From Myxosarcina sp. GI1 (GTDB lineage: Bacteria; Cyanobacteriota; Cyanobacteriia; Cyanobacteriales; Xenococcaceae), in the NCBI RefSeq assembly GCF_000756305.1, contig NZ_JRFE01000023.1, positions 1 to 33,195 of the forward strand: a stretch of 33,195 nt of DNA, read 5' to 3'. Each line of letters starts with the position of its first letter. The first letter of the stretch is position 1. Shown piece by piece: positions 1-8,536 of the stretch. The notes below the pieces were generated by a model that saw nothing but the letters and a program-made list of their open reading frames with translations, had not been told where the DNA came from and did no database searches. A program made the translations under genes and the position numbers.

Positions 1-1
1 C

Positions 2-133
2 AAACCAAGTACGAGTAAACCCTCAATACCCGACATATGTACCGTTGGTATATGTCTTCCTCCCGACCGATTTGACCATAACAAACTAGTTAGCTCTAAA
101 CCAGGCGATGTTTTTAAAAAAGCCAAGATCTAG
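2..133 (+). CDS. Possible C-terminal end of an upstream gene (partial)
   Basis: An open frame enters from the left edge and runs 43 codons to TAG at 131-133. It has no ATG/GTG/TTG inside that looks like a start, so if real it is the tail of a gene lying mostly outside the window. The reading includes the stretch CTVGICLPPDRFDHN and ends in GDVFKKAKI; I recognise no family. A terminator-like hairpin follows about 95 nt downstream on the same strand, which supports a plus-strand transcript ending here. A short hairpin-forming sequence at 32-56 lies inside it. A second plus-strand frame is also open for about 85 nt, so this could be chance. Confidence 0.3.
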   Translation, partial: KPSTSKPSIPDICTVGICLPPDRFDHNKLVSSKPGDVFKKAKI

Positions 134-169
134 CTCTAAATTATAGGAGTCTAACTTCTCAGTAAAGTG

Positions 170-185
170 ACTACTTCAAAGTAGT
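170..185. repeat. Short perfect palindrome ACTACTT-CA-AAGTAGT
   Basis: Two 7-bp arms separated by 2 nt. It lies between the possible upstream gene end and the terminator-like hairpin. It could be an operator or an RNA hairpin; nothing in the sequence decides this. Confidence 0.3.
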
Positions 186-227
186 TGCGGTTATAGCAGT
201 AAAAATTAGCTCTTCTTTCGTACACGA

Positions 228-251
228 GACGCTAATTGATAGCGTCTTTTT
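228..251 (+). terminator. Rho-independent terminator-like hairpin
   Basis: GACGCTA (228-234) and TAGCGTC (240-246) form a perfect 7-bp stem around a 5-nt loop, followed directly by TTTTT (247-251). This is the classical intrinsic terminator layout for a plus-strand transcript coming from the left edge. It separates that transcript from the radical SAM gene starting at 384. Confidence 0.6.
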
Positions 252-383
252 CTTCGGTATCAAATTTTGGACAACATTGAATAGACTCTTTATCTTCGCA
301 CATATAAATAGGGATTGAGTCGAACCGACAAAGCACTTCATTATCAATTCTGCTATTTCTATATATATAAGGATTATAAACCT

Positions 384-1394
384 ATGACACCTACAAAAAT
401 TACCAATAAAATTTTGCATATTCATCCTCTAAGAAGATGCAATCTGCGCTGTCTCCACTGCTATAGTTCGTCTAGTCCAGAAGAACGAGAAGAATTAGAG
501 GTCGAACTTTTACAACAAGCGATTGCTGATGCTAGTGAAGAAGGCTACAGTGTTCTAAGCGTTTCGGGTGGCGAACCGATGCTTTATCAACCCCTAGAGG
601 AGCTATTAGCAACCGCTCATCGCTATCAAATGAGAACGTCTATTGTTTCTAACGGTATCTTATTAAATCCTTCTCGTTTAGAGCAGTTGCAGGGGTTGAT
701 AGACATAATTGCTATTAGTTTAGATGGCAAACCAGAGTTACACGACCGCCTGAGAAATAAATCGGGTGCGTTCGCTCACATGGTAGCCAAACTAGAAGGA
801 TTGCGTCGGTCAAAAATTCCTTTCGGGTTTGTGTTTACCGTCTCTCGGTTCAACTTTCGTGACTTGGGTTGGGCGGTCGATTTCGCTCTCGAACAACAAG
901 CAAAATTATTACACATACATCTTTTAGAAGAAATTGGCAGAGCCAAAGAAAATTTATCGGGGATAGAACTCAACGAGACTATTGCCGCTTATGTCTATTT
1001 TCAAGCTATGAAGTTAAAAGATAAAGTAGGCGATCGCTTAAAAATTCATATCGATCTATTACACCAGGAAACACTTAGAGCAAATCACGCTTATTTTTAC
1101 GCCGAAGAGAGCGAAAGTTCGCTAACAAAGATACCTCTAGCCGAAATAGTTTCACCTCTAATTATCGAAACTGATGGCACTGTCGTTCCGTTACAACATG
1201 GAATGGCAAGAAAATACGCTTTGGGTAATTTGAAACAAACAGCTTTACCTCAACTAGCACGTCAGTGGCAAAAACAGAAATATCGAGCTTTTCGCCAGCT
1301 TTGCCAGCAAGTAGAGCAAGAATTAATGCTACCAGCAGAATTGCCAATCAAAAACTGGTATAGAGAGATATTTAAACGGGCAGCGAGCGTGTAA
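384..1394 (+). CDS. Radical SAM protein with cysteine-poor SPASM-like tail
   Basis: The product is 336 residues from ATG 384. The frame extends upstream to 315, but ATG 384 has GGA about 10 nt before it and brings the radical SAM motif to the usual place near the N-terminus. Residues 19-26 hold the 4Fe-4S/SAM motif CNLRCLHC (C19, C23, C26), and GGEP at 62-65 is the usual SAM-binding segment. The middle fits a partial TIM barrel. The C-terminal part (IETDGTVVPLQHGMARKYALGNL) reads like a SPASM/Twitch region, but where auxiliary-cluster cysteines normally stand there are Leu, Gln and His; only one cysteine remains near the end. Relatives include peptide-modifying and cofactor-maturing enzymes; the substrate is unknown. 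It is convergent with the giant FG-GAP gene. Confidence 0.85.
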   Translation: MTPTKITNKILHIHPLRRCNLRCLHCYSSSSPEEREELEVELLQQAIADASEEGYSVLSVSGGEPMLYQPLEELLATAHRYQMRTSIVSNGILLNPSRLEQLQGLIDIIAISLDGKPELHDRLRNKSGAFAHMVAKLEGLRRSKIPFGFVFTVSRFNFRDLGWAVDFALEQQAKLLHIHLLEEIGRAKENLSGIELNETIAAYVYFQAMKLKDKVGDRLKIHIDLLHQETLRANHAYFYAEESESSLTKIPLAEIVSPLIIETDGTVVPLQHGMARKYALGNLKQTALPQLARQWQKQKYRAFRQLCQQVEQELMLPAELPIKNWYREIFKRAASV

Positions 1395-1531
1395 AGCTTG
1401 GGACGTATCGAGCGTTAAATTAATTTAAGCAAATATAATTGCATGACTGCGGTGGCTTGCGCCAATCGACTTTGCCGCTTCCCCGCTCATACCAATTCTC
1501 GAAAATACTGTTTTTTCACTCTTTTTGGGGT

Positions 1532-4500
1532 TTAATATTTACTTGACCAGGTAAAATCGGACATAGTCAAATTACTAGCATCAACCCCAATTAAAGTCGC
1601 TAAAACTTCTTTAGTCTCACTTACACTTATCTTCGTTCCATTTTCATTAGTTCCAATTGTCAATTTATTGAAGTCTAAACCTCCTGCCAGTATCAGCGAG
1701 TCAATACCAACTTGAAAATCAAAAATCGTATCGGTTCCCGCACCTTTTTTCAGCACGAATTCATCAGCACCAATACCACCAAATAAACCATCATTGCCTT
1801 TACCACCGTCTAAGCGATCGCTACCTCTGCCCCCATCGAGTAGTAAGTCATCGCCACTATTACCGCGCAGCACGTCATCTCCAGAACGTCCTAATAAAAC
1901 ATCATTGCCTTTTAGACCATCAATTACGTCATCGGAGTTATTAAACCCTTGAAGGATATTATCCAAATCGTTTAAAAATGTCGCCGTATTAAAATTAAAC
2001 ACGCGAGAGCGAATTTGCTCGGCATCAAACACATCAAAGCTATCGGCAATTGTTTGTTGTCCGTCGAACAAAATGTTACCGATACCTGATGGTAGATTAT
2101 CTAGCTGTTCTAAATTGAAGTCTGACAAAATAACTGTGGTGTCTGCTACTCCTTTAAACGTAAGTTCTAAATCTTTATCATTTTGAGTGAGAATTAGATT
2201 ATCGGCAGTTAACTGCGAACCAACGAATTTAAGAGTATCGACCTCATCAATAACCCTGGCGGGAGGATTAATCCCAGTACCCACGCCGCCAAAGTCACTG
2301 ATGATTACTCGACCATCGCCAGTATTGACAGTAAATGTCTTTTGTCCACCCGAACCAGAAACAGCGGTGCTGAAGTCAATTGTAGTTGTAGCCACAGCAC
2401 TAGTATTATTAAAAGCCGCACCATCATCGACAGTAAATTCGAGCGTGCGATTTCTCGTATCTAAAGTCTCAGCAGTATTGTTGTAAGTAACGGTTTCTAG
2501 GACTTGGCGATAGTTATCAATGTTGTCTTCACCAGTGAGTGAAAGGGTACCAGTAGCAAGATTATAATCGGCAGAGATATTGGTTCCAGCAGTATCGGCA
2601 GACAGTAACTCGTTACCTTTATTGAAGGGATTGGTAATAACTACCGTTGCTTCAGAGAGGGCATTGGAATTAGAGTCGGTCAAGGTGAGATTGTTGCCAT
2701 CTAAGATAGAAACGGGACAGTCAGTAAAGGTAGCGAGCGAGTCGCTGCCTGTATCTATGCCGTTAAGGTCTAGTTGAGGTGCGGCATTGCCGAAGACAAT
2801 ATAGCTTTCTCCTCGGCGATCGCTGAAAGTGCTTCCATAACGAGAAATTGGATTGCCAGCATAAGGTGCGCTGACAAGCAGGTCGTCGATGCTGTCATCG
2901 TTGATGTCTCCCGCGCCGCTTACTGAAAAACCAGTGTTATCAAAATTTTCGTTGCCTACTAATATTAAGCTTTTACTGCTATCGAGAGCGTCTACGGCGA
3001 GCTTGCCATTGCTACCAACTTCGCCATTGCCAAAAACTATAAAGCTCGCGCCAGGACCTGGACGTGAAAAATAGTTGTATTCATAATATCTGCCAGCATC
3101 AGGAGCACCGATAATCAAATCTTCAAAGCCATCGCCATTAACATCTCCCGCATTGCTTACCGAGCGACCTAAAAGATCGCCTTCTTCTTTACTTTCGAGA
3201 GTAAAACCATTACTACCATCCAGCACTTTGGGATCGATAGTGCCGCTATCTCCTACTTTATTACTGCCAAATATGACATACCCCAAACCCCGCCCAGCTA
3301 GATACCCTCCCCTTTGATAAAAATTAAGAGCCGCACCAATAAATAACTCATCGAAGCCATCACCGTTGACATCTCCACTGCTTACTGAAACACCAAAGTA
3401 ATTACCAGAAGAATTATCATCAAGAACAAAGCCATTATTGCCATTAAGAGAGTCTAGAGCGATACTGCCGCTAGTCCCAACTGCGCTACTACCAAAAATT
3501 ACATAAGTCTCTCCTTTACCACCTGCTCTGCTGTAGCTATCAAAAGAACCAGGTGCGCCGACAACTATGTCATCGAAACCATCGCCATTAATATCTCCCG
3601 CACCGCTTACTGCAAAACCAAAGCGATCGCGATCGTAGGAATATGAAGATTCATTACCACCATCAATGCCTTTAAGTACAAAACCATTACTACCATTAAG
3701 CGAGCTTAGATTTATACTGCCATTGCTGCCGATTTTACTCCCACCAAATACTACATAGCTTTCACCATTTTTTAGAGGTTTGCTGCCATAAGGGTCGTAA
3801 TATGGGACACCAGCAGCATTAGGCGCGCCGATAATTAGATCGTCAAAGCCATCGCCATTGACATCACCCAAACTACTGACTGCGCTACCAGAGTAGTCGC
3901 CGCCATAGATACCTTTAATTGTAAAACCATCGCTGCTACTGAGTGAAGCTAGTTCCAAACTGCCGTCATTGCCAATTTCACGATCGCCAAATATTACATA
4001 GCTTTCTCCATTAGTTGTATATTTACGGTCGTAAGAACTGTAGGTTGGTATACCGCCTTTTGCACCTGGTGCGCCAACAATTAAATCGTCGATACCGTCG
4101 CCGTTAACATCTCCTGCATTGCTAACAGAACTTCCAAGATTGTCGTCTGAGTCAGAACCTTTAATTACAAAGCCATTACTACCATCGAGCGAACTTGGTT
4201 TGACATTACCATCGCTGCCAACTCCACTACTACCAAATATTACGTAGCTTTCACCTGCGGGATCGGTACCTGGTGCGCCAATAATTAGATCGTCGATACC
4301 GTCGCCGTTAACATCTCCTGCATTGCTAACAGAGCTTCCAAGACCATCGTATTGAGAGGAGCCTTCAATTATAAAGCCATTACTACCATTAACGTCGTTA
4401 AGATTTAAAACGTTCTGGTTTCTGCCAAAAATTATATCTAAACTGAGAGTAGTTGTAGCTACTTTACTAGTGCTATTAAATAAAGCTCCTTCATCAACAG

Positions 4501-6406
4501 TAAAATCGAGCGTGCGCTTGCCTCTAGTTGGAGATTTAGCAGTATTGTTGTAAGTAACGGTTTTCAATACTTGCTGATAATTTTCAGTACTGTCTTTGCC
4601 AGTAAGAGTTAAAGTACCACTACTAGATTCTTCAAATTCATACTCAGCAGTAATATTGGTTCCAGAGGTATCGACAGCAAGTAACTCTTTATTGCCATCA
4701 AAAGCATTATTGAGAACTACCGTTGCTTGTGAAAATGTATCGGAGCTTGAATCGCCCGTTGTTAGATTGTCAGCATCAACAACAGCAACTGGAGTACCAG
4801 TAAAAGTAGCTGTGAAATCTATATCTGCTGCATCCCCGTTGAGGTCGAGTTCTGGAGCGTCATTGCCAAATACCACATAGCTTTCTCCCGCATCATCATT
4901 GCCATTAGGATCGGCATCTGGTGCACCAACAATTAGATCGTCGATACCATCTAAGTTAATATCTCCTGCACTGCTTACAGAATTACCAAAGCGATCGTTT
5001 TCATCTATTCCTTCAAGCACCGCCAGATTATCGTAAGGCTCTTCTATTCTCAAAAAATTAATGTCATCAAGTTCTTCTCCCCCAAACACTACATAACTTT
5101 CTCCTATATTGCTTATATCTTCTCTTGAAGTGTTTGCGTAGGGGGCACCAATAATAATGTCATCAAAGCCATCACCGTTAACATCCCCCACTTTACTAAC
5201 AGAACTTCCACTTTTAGCATTGAAGCTCTCACTAAGGCTAGGACTAATAACTAAGCGGTTGACATTGTCTGAATATAGTTCGATAGCACCATCACTACCG
5301 AGTTCTTCGTTGCCAAAAATTACATAGCTCTGTCCTAGTCCACTAAATTCAGCACCTGGTACGCCGATAATCAGGTCATCAATACCGTCGCCGTTAAGAT
5401 CTCCCGCACTACTGACTTTAAAACCCAACCCGTCAAATTCAGTAATTTCGTTAAATACAAAGCCGTCAGTCCCATTAAGTGTATTTAGATTGACATTGCC
5501 ACCATTACCAATTTTATTGCTACCAAAAATTACATAGCTAGTTCCCGTGCGAGCGTAATTGTAATAGTCACCAGAAGTAGTGCCAGTCGCGCCGATAATC
5601 AGATCGTCAATGCCATCACCATTAACATCGCCTGCACTACTAACAGAACGACCTGAATAATCATATTCAACGATACCATCGATTGCAAAACCGTCGCTAC
5701 CATCAAGGGCATCTAACTCAATAACACCGTTGCTGCCGAGAGCTTGGCTCCCACCGAATACCACATAACTTGCTCCAGCTAACTCGAACTCTCCAGCGTT
5801 AGCATCGGGTGCGCCAATAATAATGTCGTCAATGCCATCGTTATTGACATCGCCAGCACTGCTGACGGAAAATCCCAAATCGTCTCCTATTGCCACACCA
5901 TCAATTACCAAGCCCTTGCTACCATCGAGAGAACTTAGTTCGATACTGCCATCGCTACCAACTTCTGTTCCCCCAAATATCAAATAGCTTTTGTTTGCTT
6001 CGGTATCGGGAGTATTCAAATTGGGTGCACCAATAATGATGTCATCAAAGCCATCGCTATTAAAATCTCCTGCATTGCTGACAGAGAAACCAAAACCATC
6101 GCCTACTTCAACACCATCGATGACGAACCCGTTACTGCCATCTATCGAGTTCAAATCGACTGTCTCAGCTTTATCAATTACGCTGCTACCAAATATTACA
6201 TAGCTTTTTCCTTTACCAAAGTAGTAACCAAAAGGATATTCTTTGTATATTTTCTCAGGCGCACCAATAATGATATCTTCCAAACCGTCCCCATTTACAT
6301 CTCCAGCATTGCTGACAGAATATCCCAAGCGATCGCTAGACTGAATACCGTTAATCACAAAACCATTGCTACCATCGATGTCATCTAAACTAAAAAGATT
6401 TGCCAT
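1532..6406 (-). CDS. Giant FG-GAP (integrin-alpha-like) / cadherin-like / RTX protein
   Basis: The product has 1,624 residues and is probably an exported surface or extracellular adhesion protein. It has no signal peptide and begins directly with the first repeat. Residues 1-514 contain seven FG-GAP repeats (core like GDVNGDGIDDLIIGAP, with the Ca-binding DxNxDGxxD loop). Residues 515-656 are a cadherin-like beta domain opening with NDAPELDLNG. Residues 656-1206 contain seven more FG-GAP repeats, and 1207-1345 a second cadherin-like domain opening NAAPQLDLNG. A linker follows, then RTX/hemolysin-type Ca-binding nonapeptides at about 1490-1546 (GNDVLLGRSGDDVLRG). The end is a hydrophobic/acidic tail typical of type I secretion substrates. 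Seven FG-GAP repeats make one integrin-like propeller, so two propellers are inferred. Calcium binding is inferred from motifs; the ligand is unknown. Confidence 0.92.
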   Translation of the reverse strand: MANLFSLDDIDGSNGFVINGIQSSDRLGYSVSNAGDVNGDGLEDIIIGAPEKIYKEYPFGYYFGKGKSYVIFGSSVIDKAETVDLNSIDGSNGFVIDGVEVGDGFGFSVSNAGDFNSDGFDDIIIGAPNLNTPDTEANKSYLIFGGTEVGSDGSIELSSLDGSKGLVIDGVAIGDDLGFSVSSAGDVNNDGIDDIIIGAPDANAGEFELAGASYVVFGGSQALGSNGVIELDALDGSDGFAIDGIVEYDYSGRSVSSAGDVNGDGIDDLIIGATGTTSGDYYNYARTGTSYVIFGSNKIGNGGNVNLNTLNGTDGFVFNEITEFDGLGFKVSSAGDLNGDGIDDLIIGVPGAEFSGLGQSYVIFGNEELGSDGAIELYSDNVNRLVISPSLSESFNAKSGSSVSKVGDVNGDGFDDIIIGAPYANTSREDISNIGESYVVFGGEELDDINFLRIEEPYDNLAVLEGIDENDRFGNSVSSAGDINLDGIDDLIVGAPDADPNGNDDAGESYVVFGNDAPELDLNGDAADIDFTATFTGTPVAVVDADNLTTGDSSSDTFSQATVVLNNAFDGNKELLAVDTSGTNITAEYEFEESSSGTLTLTGKDSTENYQQVLKTVTYNNTAKSPTRGKRTLDFTVDEGALFNSTSKVATTTLSLDIIFGRNQNVLNLNDVNGSNGFIIEGSSQYDGLGSSVSNAGDVNGDGIDDLIIGAPGTDPAGESYVIFGSSGVGSDGNVKPSSLDGSNGFVIKGSDSDDNLGSSVSNAGDVNGDGIDDLIVGAPGAKGGIPTYSSYDRKYTTNGESYVIFGDREIGNDGSLELASLSSSDGFTIKGIYGGDYSGSAVSSLGDVNGDGFDDLIIGAPNAAGVPYYDPYGSKPLKNGESYVVFGGSKIGSNGSINLSSLNGSNGFVLKGIDGGNESSYSYDRDRFGFAVSGAGDINGDGFDDIVVGAPGSFDSYSRAGGKGETYVIFGSSAVGTSGSIALDSLNGNNGFVLDDNSSGNYFGVSVSSGDVNGDGFDELFIGAALNFYQRGGYLAGRGLGYVIFGSNKVGDSGTIDPKVLDGSNGFTLESKEEGDLLGRSVSNAGDVNGDGFEDLIIGAPDAGRYYEYNYFSRPGPGASFIVFGNGEVGSNGKLAVDALDSSKSLILVGNENFDNTGFSVSGAGDINDDSIDDLLVSAPYAGNPISRYGSTFSDRRGESYIVFGNAAPQLDLNGIDTGSDSLATFTDCPVSILDGNNLTLTDSNSNALSEATVVITNPFNKGNELLSADTAGTNISADYNLATGTLSLTGEDNIDNYRQVLETVTYNNTAETLDTRNRTLEFTVDDGAAFNNTSAVATTTIDFSTAVSGSGGQKTFTVNTGDGRVIISDFGGVGTGINPPARVIDEVDTLKFVGSQLTADNLILTQNDKDLELTFKGVADTTVILSDFNLEQLDNLPSGIGNILFDGQQTIADSFDVFDAEQIRSRVFNFNTATFLNDLDNILQGFNNSDDVIDGLKGNDVLLGRSGDDVLRGNSGDDLLLDGGRGSDRLDGGKGNDGLFGGIGADEFVLKKGAGTDTIFDFQVGIDSLILAGGLDFNKLTIGTNENGTKISVSETKEVLATLIGVDASNLTMSDFTWSSKY

Positions 6407-6633
6407 AATAATTTAGCTCTAGCGAATTTGCCTAAATTAACCCGTTTTATTTAAAGAGTTTTTACAGCAAATCATAGCTTTAACGATTCGGTGGGTGCTT
6501 GAGTTGTAGTCAAATTTAATAACTTGTATTTTCAGTTAACCAAATTATAAATAGACTTCTTGCATGAATAAAAGATGGTCATGTACAAAATTTGTGGTTC
6601 GCGGAATGAGAAAGAATCTTGTCTGAGCCAGGA
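6407..6633. other. Upstream region of the FG-GAP gene
   Basis: This AT-rich stretch should hold the minus-strand promoter of the FG-GAP gene, but I see no convincing -35/-10 pair. AGACTTCTTGCATGAATA at 6553-6570 resembles the end sequence of some cyanobacterial insertion sequences and may be the left border of the IS5-like remnant that follows. Confidence 0.3.
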
Positions 6634-6885
6634 TTAAAGCGAAGAATTGGCATAACACTGTAGCATGACTGTCTGAATGAGAGCAAGTTGCTTCTCTTCT
6701 TTGCTACTGAGTTGTTTGGGGACTGGCACTCCTAATAGCATCTACTATCTGTCCTCCTTTAGCTTGGTATTCCTCTTGTCTCAGATAGCGGTCAAATTGC
6801 TCAAATAACTCTTCAATCATTTCTCCTCTGCTTTTCTTCTATCTATTTTTTCATCTAGCGACCGACTCAATCAATTTTTCGAGGT
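6634..6885 (-). pseudogene. IS5-like transposase fragment, frameshifted
   Basis: Read on the minus strand, 6820 downward gives MIEELFEQFDRYLRQEEYQAKGGQIVDA. This matches the well-known N-terminal part of IS5-group transposases (FEQFD, then GGQIVDA). Just after it the frame breaks, and the expected next segment VPVPKQLSSKEEK appears in another frame, which runs to a stop at 6634-6636. Upstream, REHLEKLIE (about 6861-6887) precedes an in-frame stop. No catalytic DDE region is present, so this is a decayed internal piece, not a working element. Its edge lies only a few bases from the first possible start of the TPM gene. Confidence 0.6.
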
Positions 6886-7029
6886 GCTCTTATGAACATT
6901 TTGAAAGGAAATTGTGCGATGAATAAAATAGCTAATTTGCTTAAACCGAAGATTTCAATCGTATTAGATCTAAACAGAATGCAGTACAAAAGCAGACCTA
7001 TAATCTTTCGCTGCATTCTGTTACTGAAA

Positions 7030-8211
7030 ATGAAAACCACAATTTATTTTTCAATGTTAAAGCATATAGTTAGCCTTGGGGTTATCGGTGCAACCGTAAC
7101 TTTATTTTCTGCCACCAGTCAAGCGGTCACTGTCGAAGAAGTAGCTAACCCCCGTCAGACAAATGGTGGATGGGTTACGGACATGGCAGATATTTTGAGT
7201 AGCGAGACGGAAGACAAGCTAAATAGTCTAATTACTAATTTAGAACGCGCTGACGGAACGGAAATTGCGGTAGTTACCATGCCAGAAACTGCTCCCGCCG
7301 TCTCTCCCAAAGCCTTTGCTACCGAACTTTTCAATTATTGGGGTATTGGTAAAGAAGGACTAGACAACGGCATTTTGTTTTTAATTTCCGAGGGAGATAA
7401 CCGCATCGAGATTGAAACTGGCTATGGTATCCCCGAAAGAATGTCTGATGAATGGGTAGCTACAATTATCAATAATCAAATTTTGCCTCAATATCGCGTA
7501 GGGGATTTTGATGGCGGTACTTTGGCAGGAACGCAAGCATTAATTCAGCAATTACAATCCGATCCTAAATTTATTTTCAACGAGCAAAATTTTTGGCTGT
7601 TGTTACTTACAGGTACGGGAGCGATCGCCATTGTCGGTGGAATAACACGCTTAATTCGCAGACGAAACAAAATATTTGTCAAACCAGGTAAAAATCTTAG
7701 TTTACAACGTAAGGATACTAGGACTGTCTGTTGTGCCAAGTGTCGCCAACCGATGAATAGAACCAAGGAAATCGTATTAACCGATGCTCAAAGGGTTGCT
7801 CAAAGGTTAGGTAGCGTCAGCTATCGCGCTTATCATTGTTCGCACTATAATTTGTTCGACAATTCAGTTGTTGCTTATTTTTCCGATTCCGATCGCTATG
7901 AAGAATGTTCTAAATGTCAAGAATTAACGGTAGTTAAAACGGGTAAAGTAATTACTCCTGCTACTACTAGAAGTTCTGGCGAGCTTCTCTCAATCCGAAA
8001 ATGCCATTGCTGCGATTATTATCAGGAGAAAACCGAGATAATTCCAGCGATCGCTAAATTTAATCCTCAACGAGATCGAACTCACCACAACAATTTTCAT
8101 TCTCATCACCACTATTACTCTGGTGGAGATAGTTATAGCGGTGGCGGTAGTTCGGGGGGGGATTTTGGCGGCGGTTCTAGCGGTGGCGGAGGTGCTGGAG
8201 GTGGTTGGTAA
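7030..8211 (+). CDS. TPM-domain membrane protein (YgcG-like) with Cys-rich insert
   Basis: From ATG 7030 the product is 393 residues. The open frame reaches back to 6892, and ATG 6919 has an AAAGGA about 9 nt ahead, so the start is uncertain. I prefer 7030 (or 7054) because a signal peptide ending in SATSQA then sits at the N-terminus. Next comes a TPM domain (WVTDMADIL ... EIAVVTMPE ... NGILFLIS ... IETGYGIPERM), a family found in YgcG and the photosystem II repair protein Psb32. A membrane segment FWLLLLTGTGAIAIVGGI follows. The cytoplasmic part contains CAKC, CSKC and CHCC motifs, probably zinc-binding. The end is a Gly/Ser tract finishing GGGGAGGGW, as in many TPM proteins. The exact role is unknown; some TPM domains have phosphatase activity. 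Confidence 0.85.
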   Translation: MKTTIYFSMLKHIVSLGVIGATVTLFSATSQAVTVEEVANPRQTNGGWVTDMADILSSETEDKLNSLITNLERADGTEIAVVTMPETAPAVSPKAFATELFNYWGIGKEGLDNGILFLISEGDNRIEIETGYGIPERMSDEWVATIINNQILPQYRVGDFDGGTLAGTQALIQQLQSDPKFIFNEQNFWLLLLTGTGAIAIVGGITRLIRRRNKIFVKPGKNLSLQRKDTRTVCCAKCRQPMNRTKEIVLTDAQRVAQRLGSVSYRAYHCSHYNLFDNSVVAYFSDSDRYEECSKCQELTVVKTGKVITPATTRSSGELLSIRKCHCCDYYQEKTEIIPAIAKFNPQRDRTHHNNFHSHHHYYSGGDSYSGGGSSGGDFGGGSSGGGGAGGGW

Positions 8212-8536
8212 GGTTATTTTTCAAGAAATTCTTTTGTGTGCTTTTTGCATTTTTATTTATCATATATTTTTATTTGTTAAACATAAAAGTTACTTTTACT
8301 TTTTAAGACAAACGATAGAAGTAAGTAACAAAAAAATGTTTTTTGTTAGATGTCGCATATTCTTTTTATGAAAATAGTTTTACCAAAATCTATCCGCACT
8401 TTTATTAGACAATAATTTTTAATAAAATAAATAATCAATATAAACTACAATCAAGTTATTGTTAGTAACAAAGTTCAAAAAGTGTGTTTAAATAACCTAA
8501 AAGTTAACAATATATCGAATTATTAAAGACCGATAA
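8212..8536. other. AT-rich intergenic region
   Basis: This 325-bp gap between two plus-strand genes is strongly AT-rich with several T and A runs. It contains no ORF I would support and no GC-rich hairpin. It probably carries the promoter and leader of the gene at 8537. Confidence 0.4.

Noticed and set aside
171-425. 84-codon minus-strand frame overlapping the radical SAM start
   Set aside because: It crosses the terminator-like hairpin and the start of a clear gene, and has no coding character.
2187-2486. Plus-strand frames antisense to the FG-GAP gene (also 2580-2777, 4596-4880 and 5991-6203)
   Set aside because: They mirror acidic repeat codons of the giant gene and have no recognisable domains.
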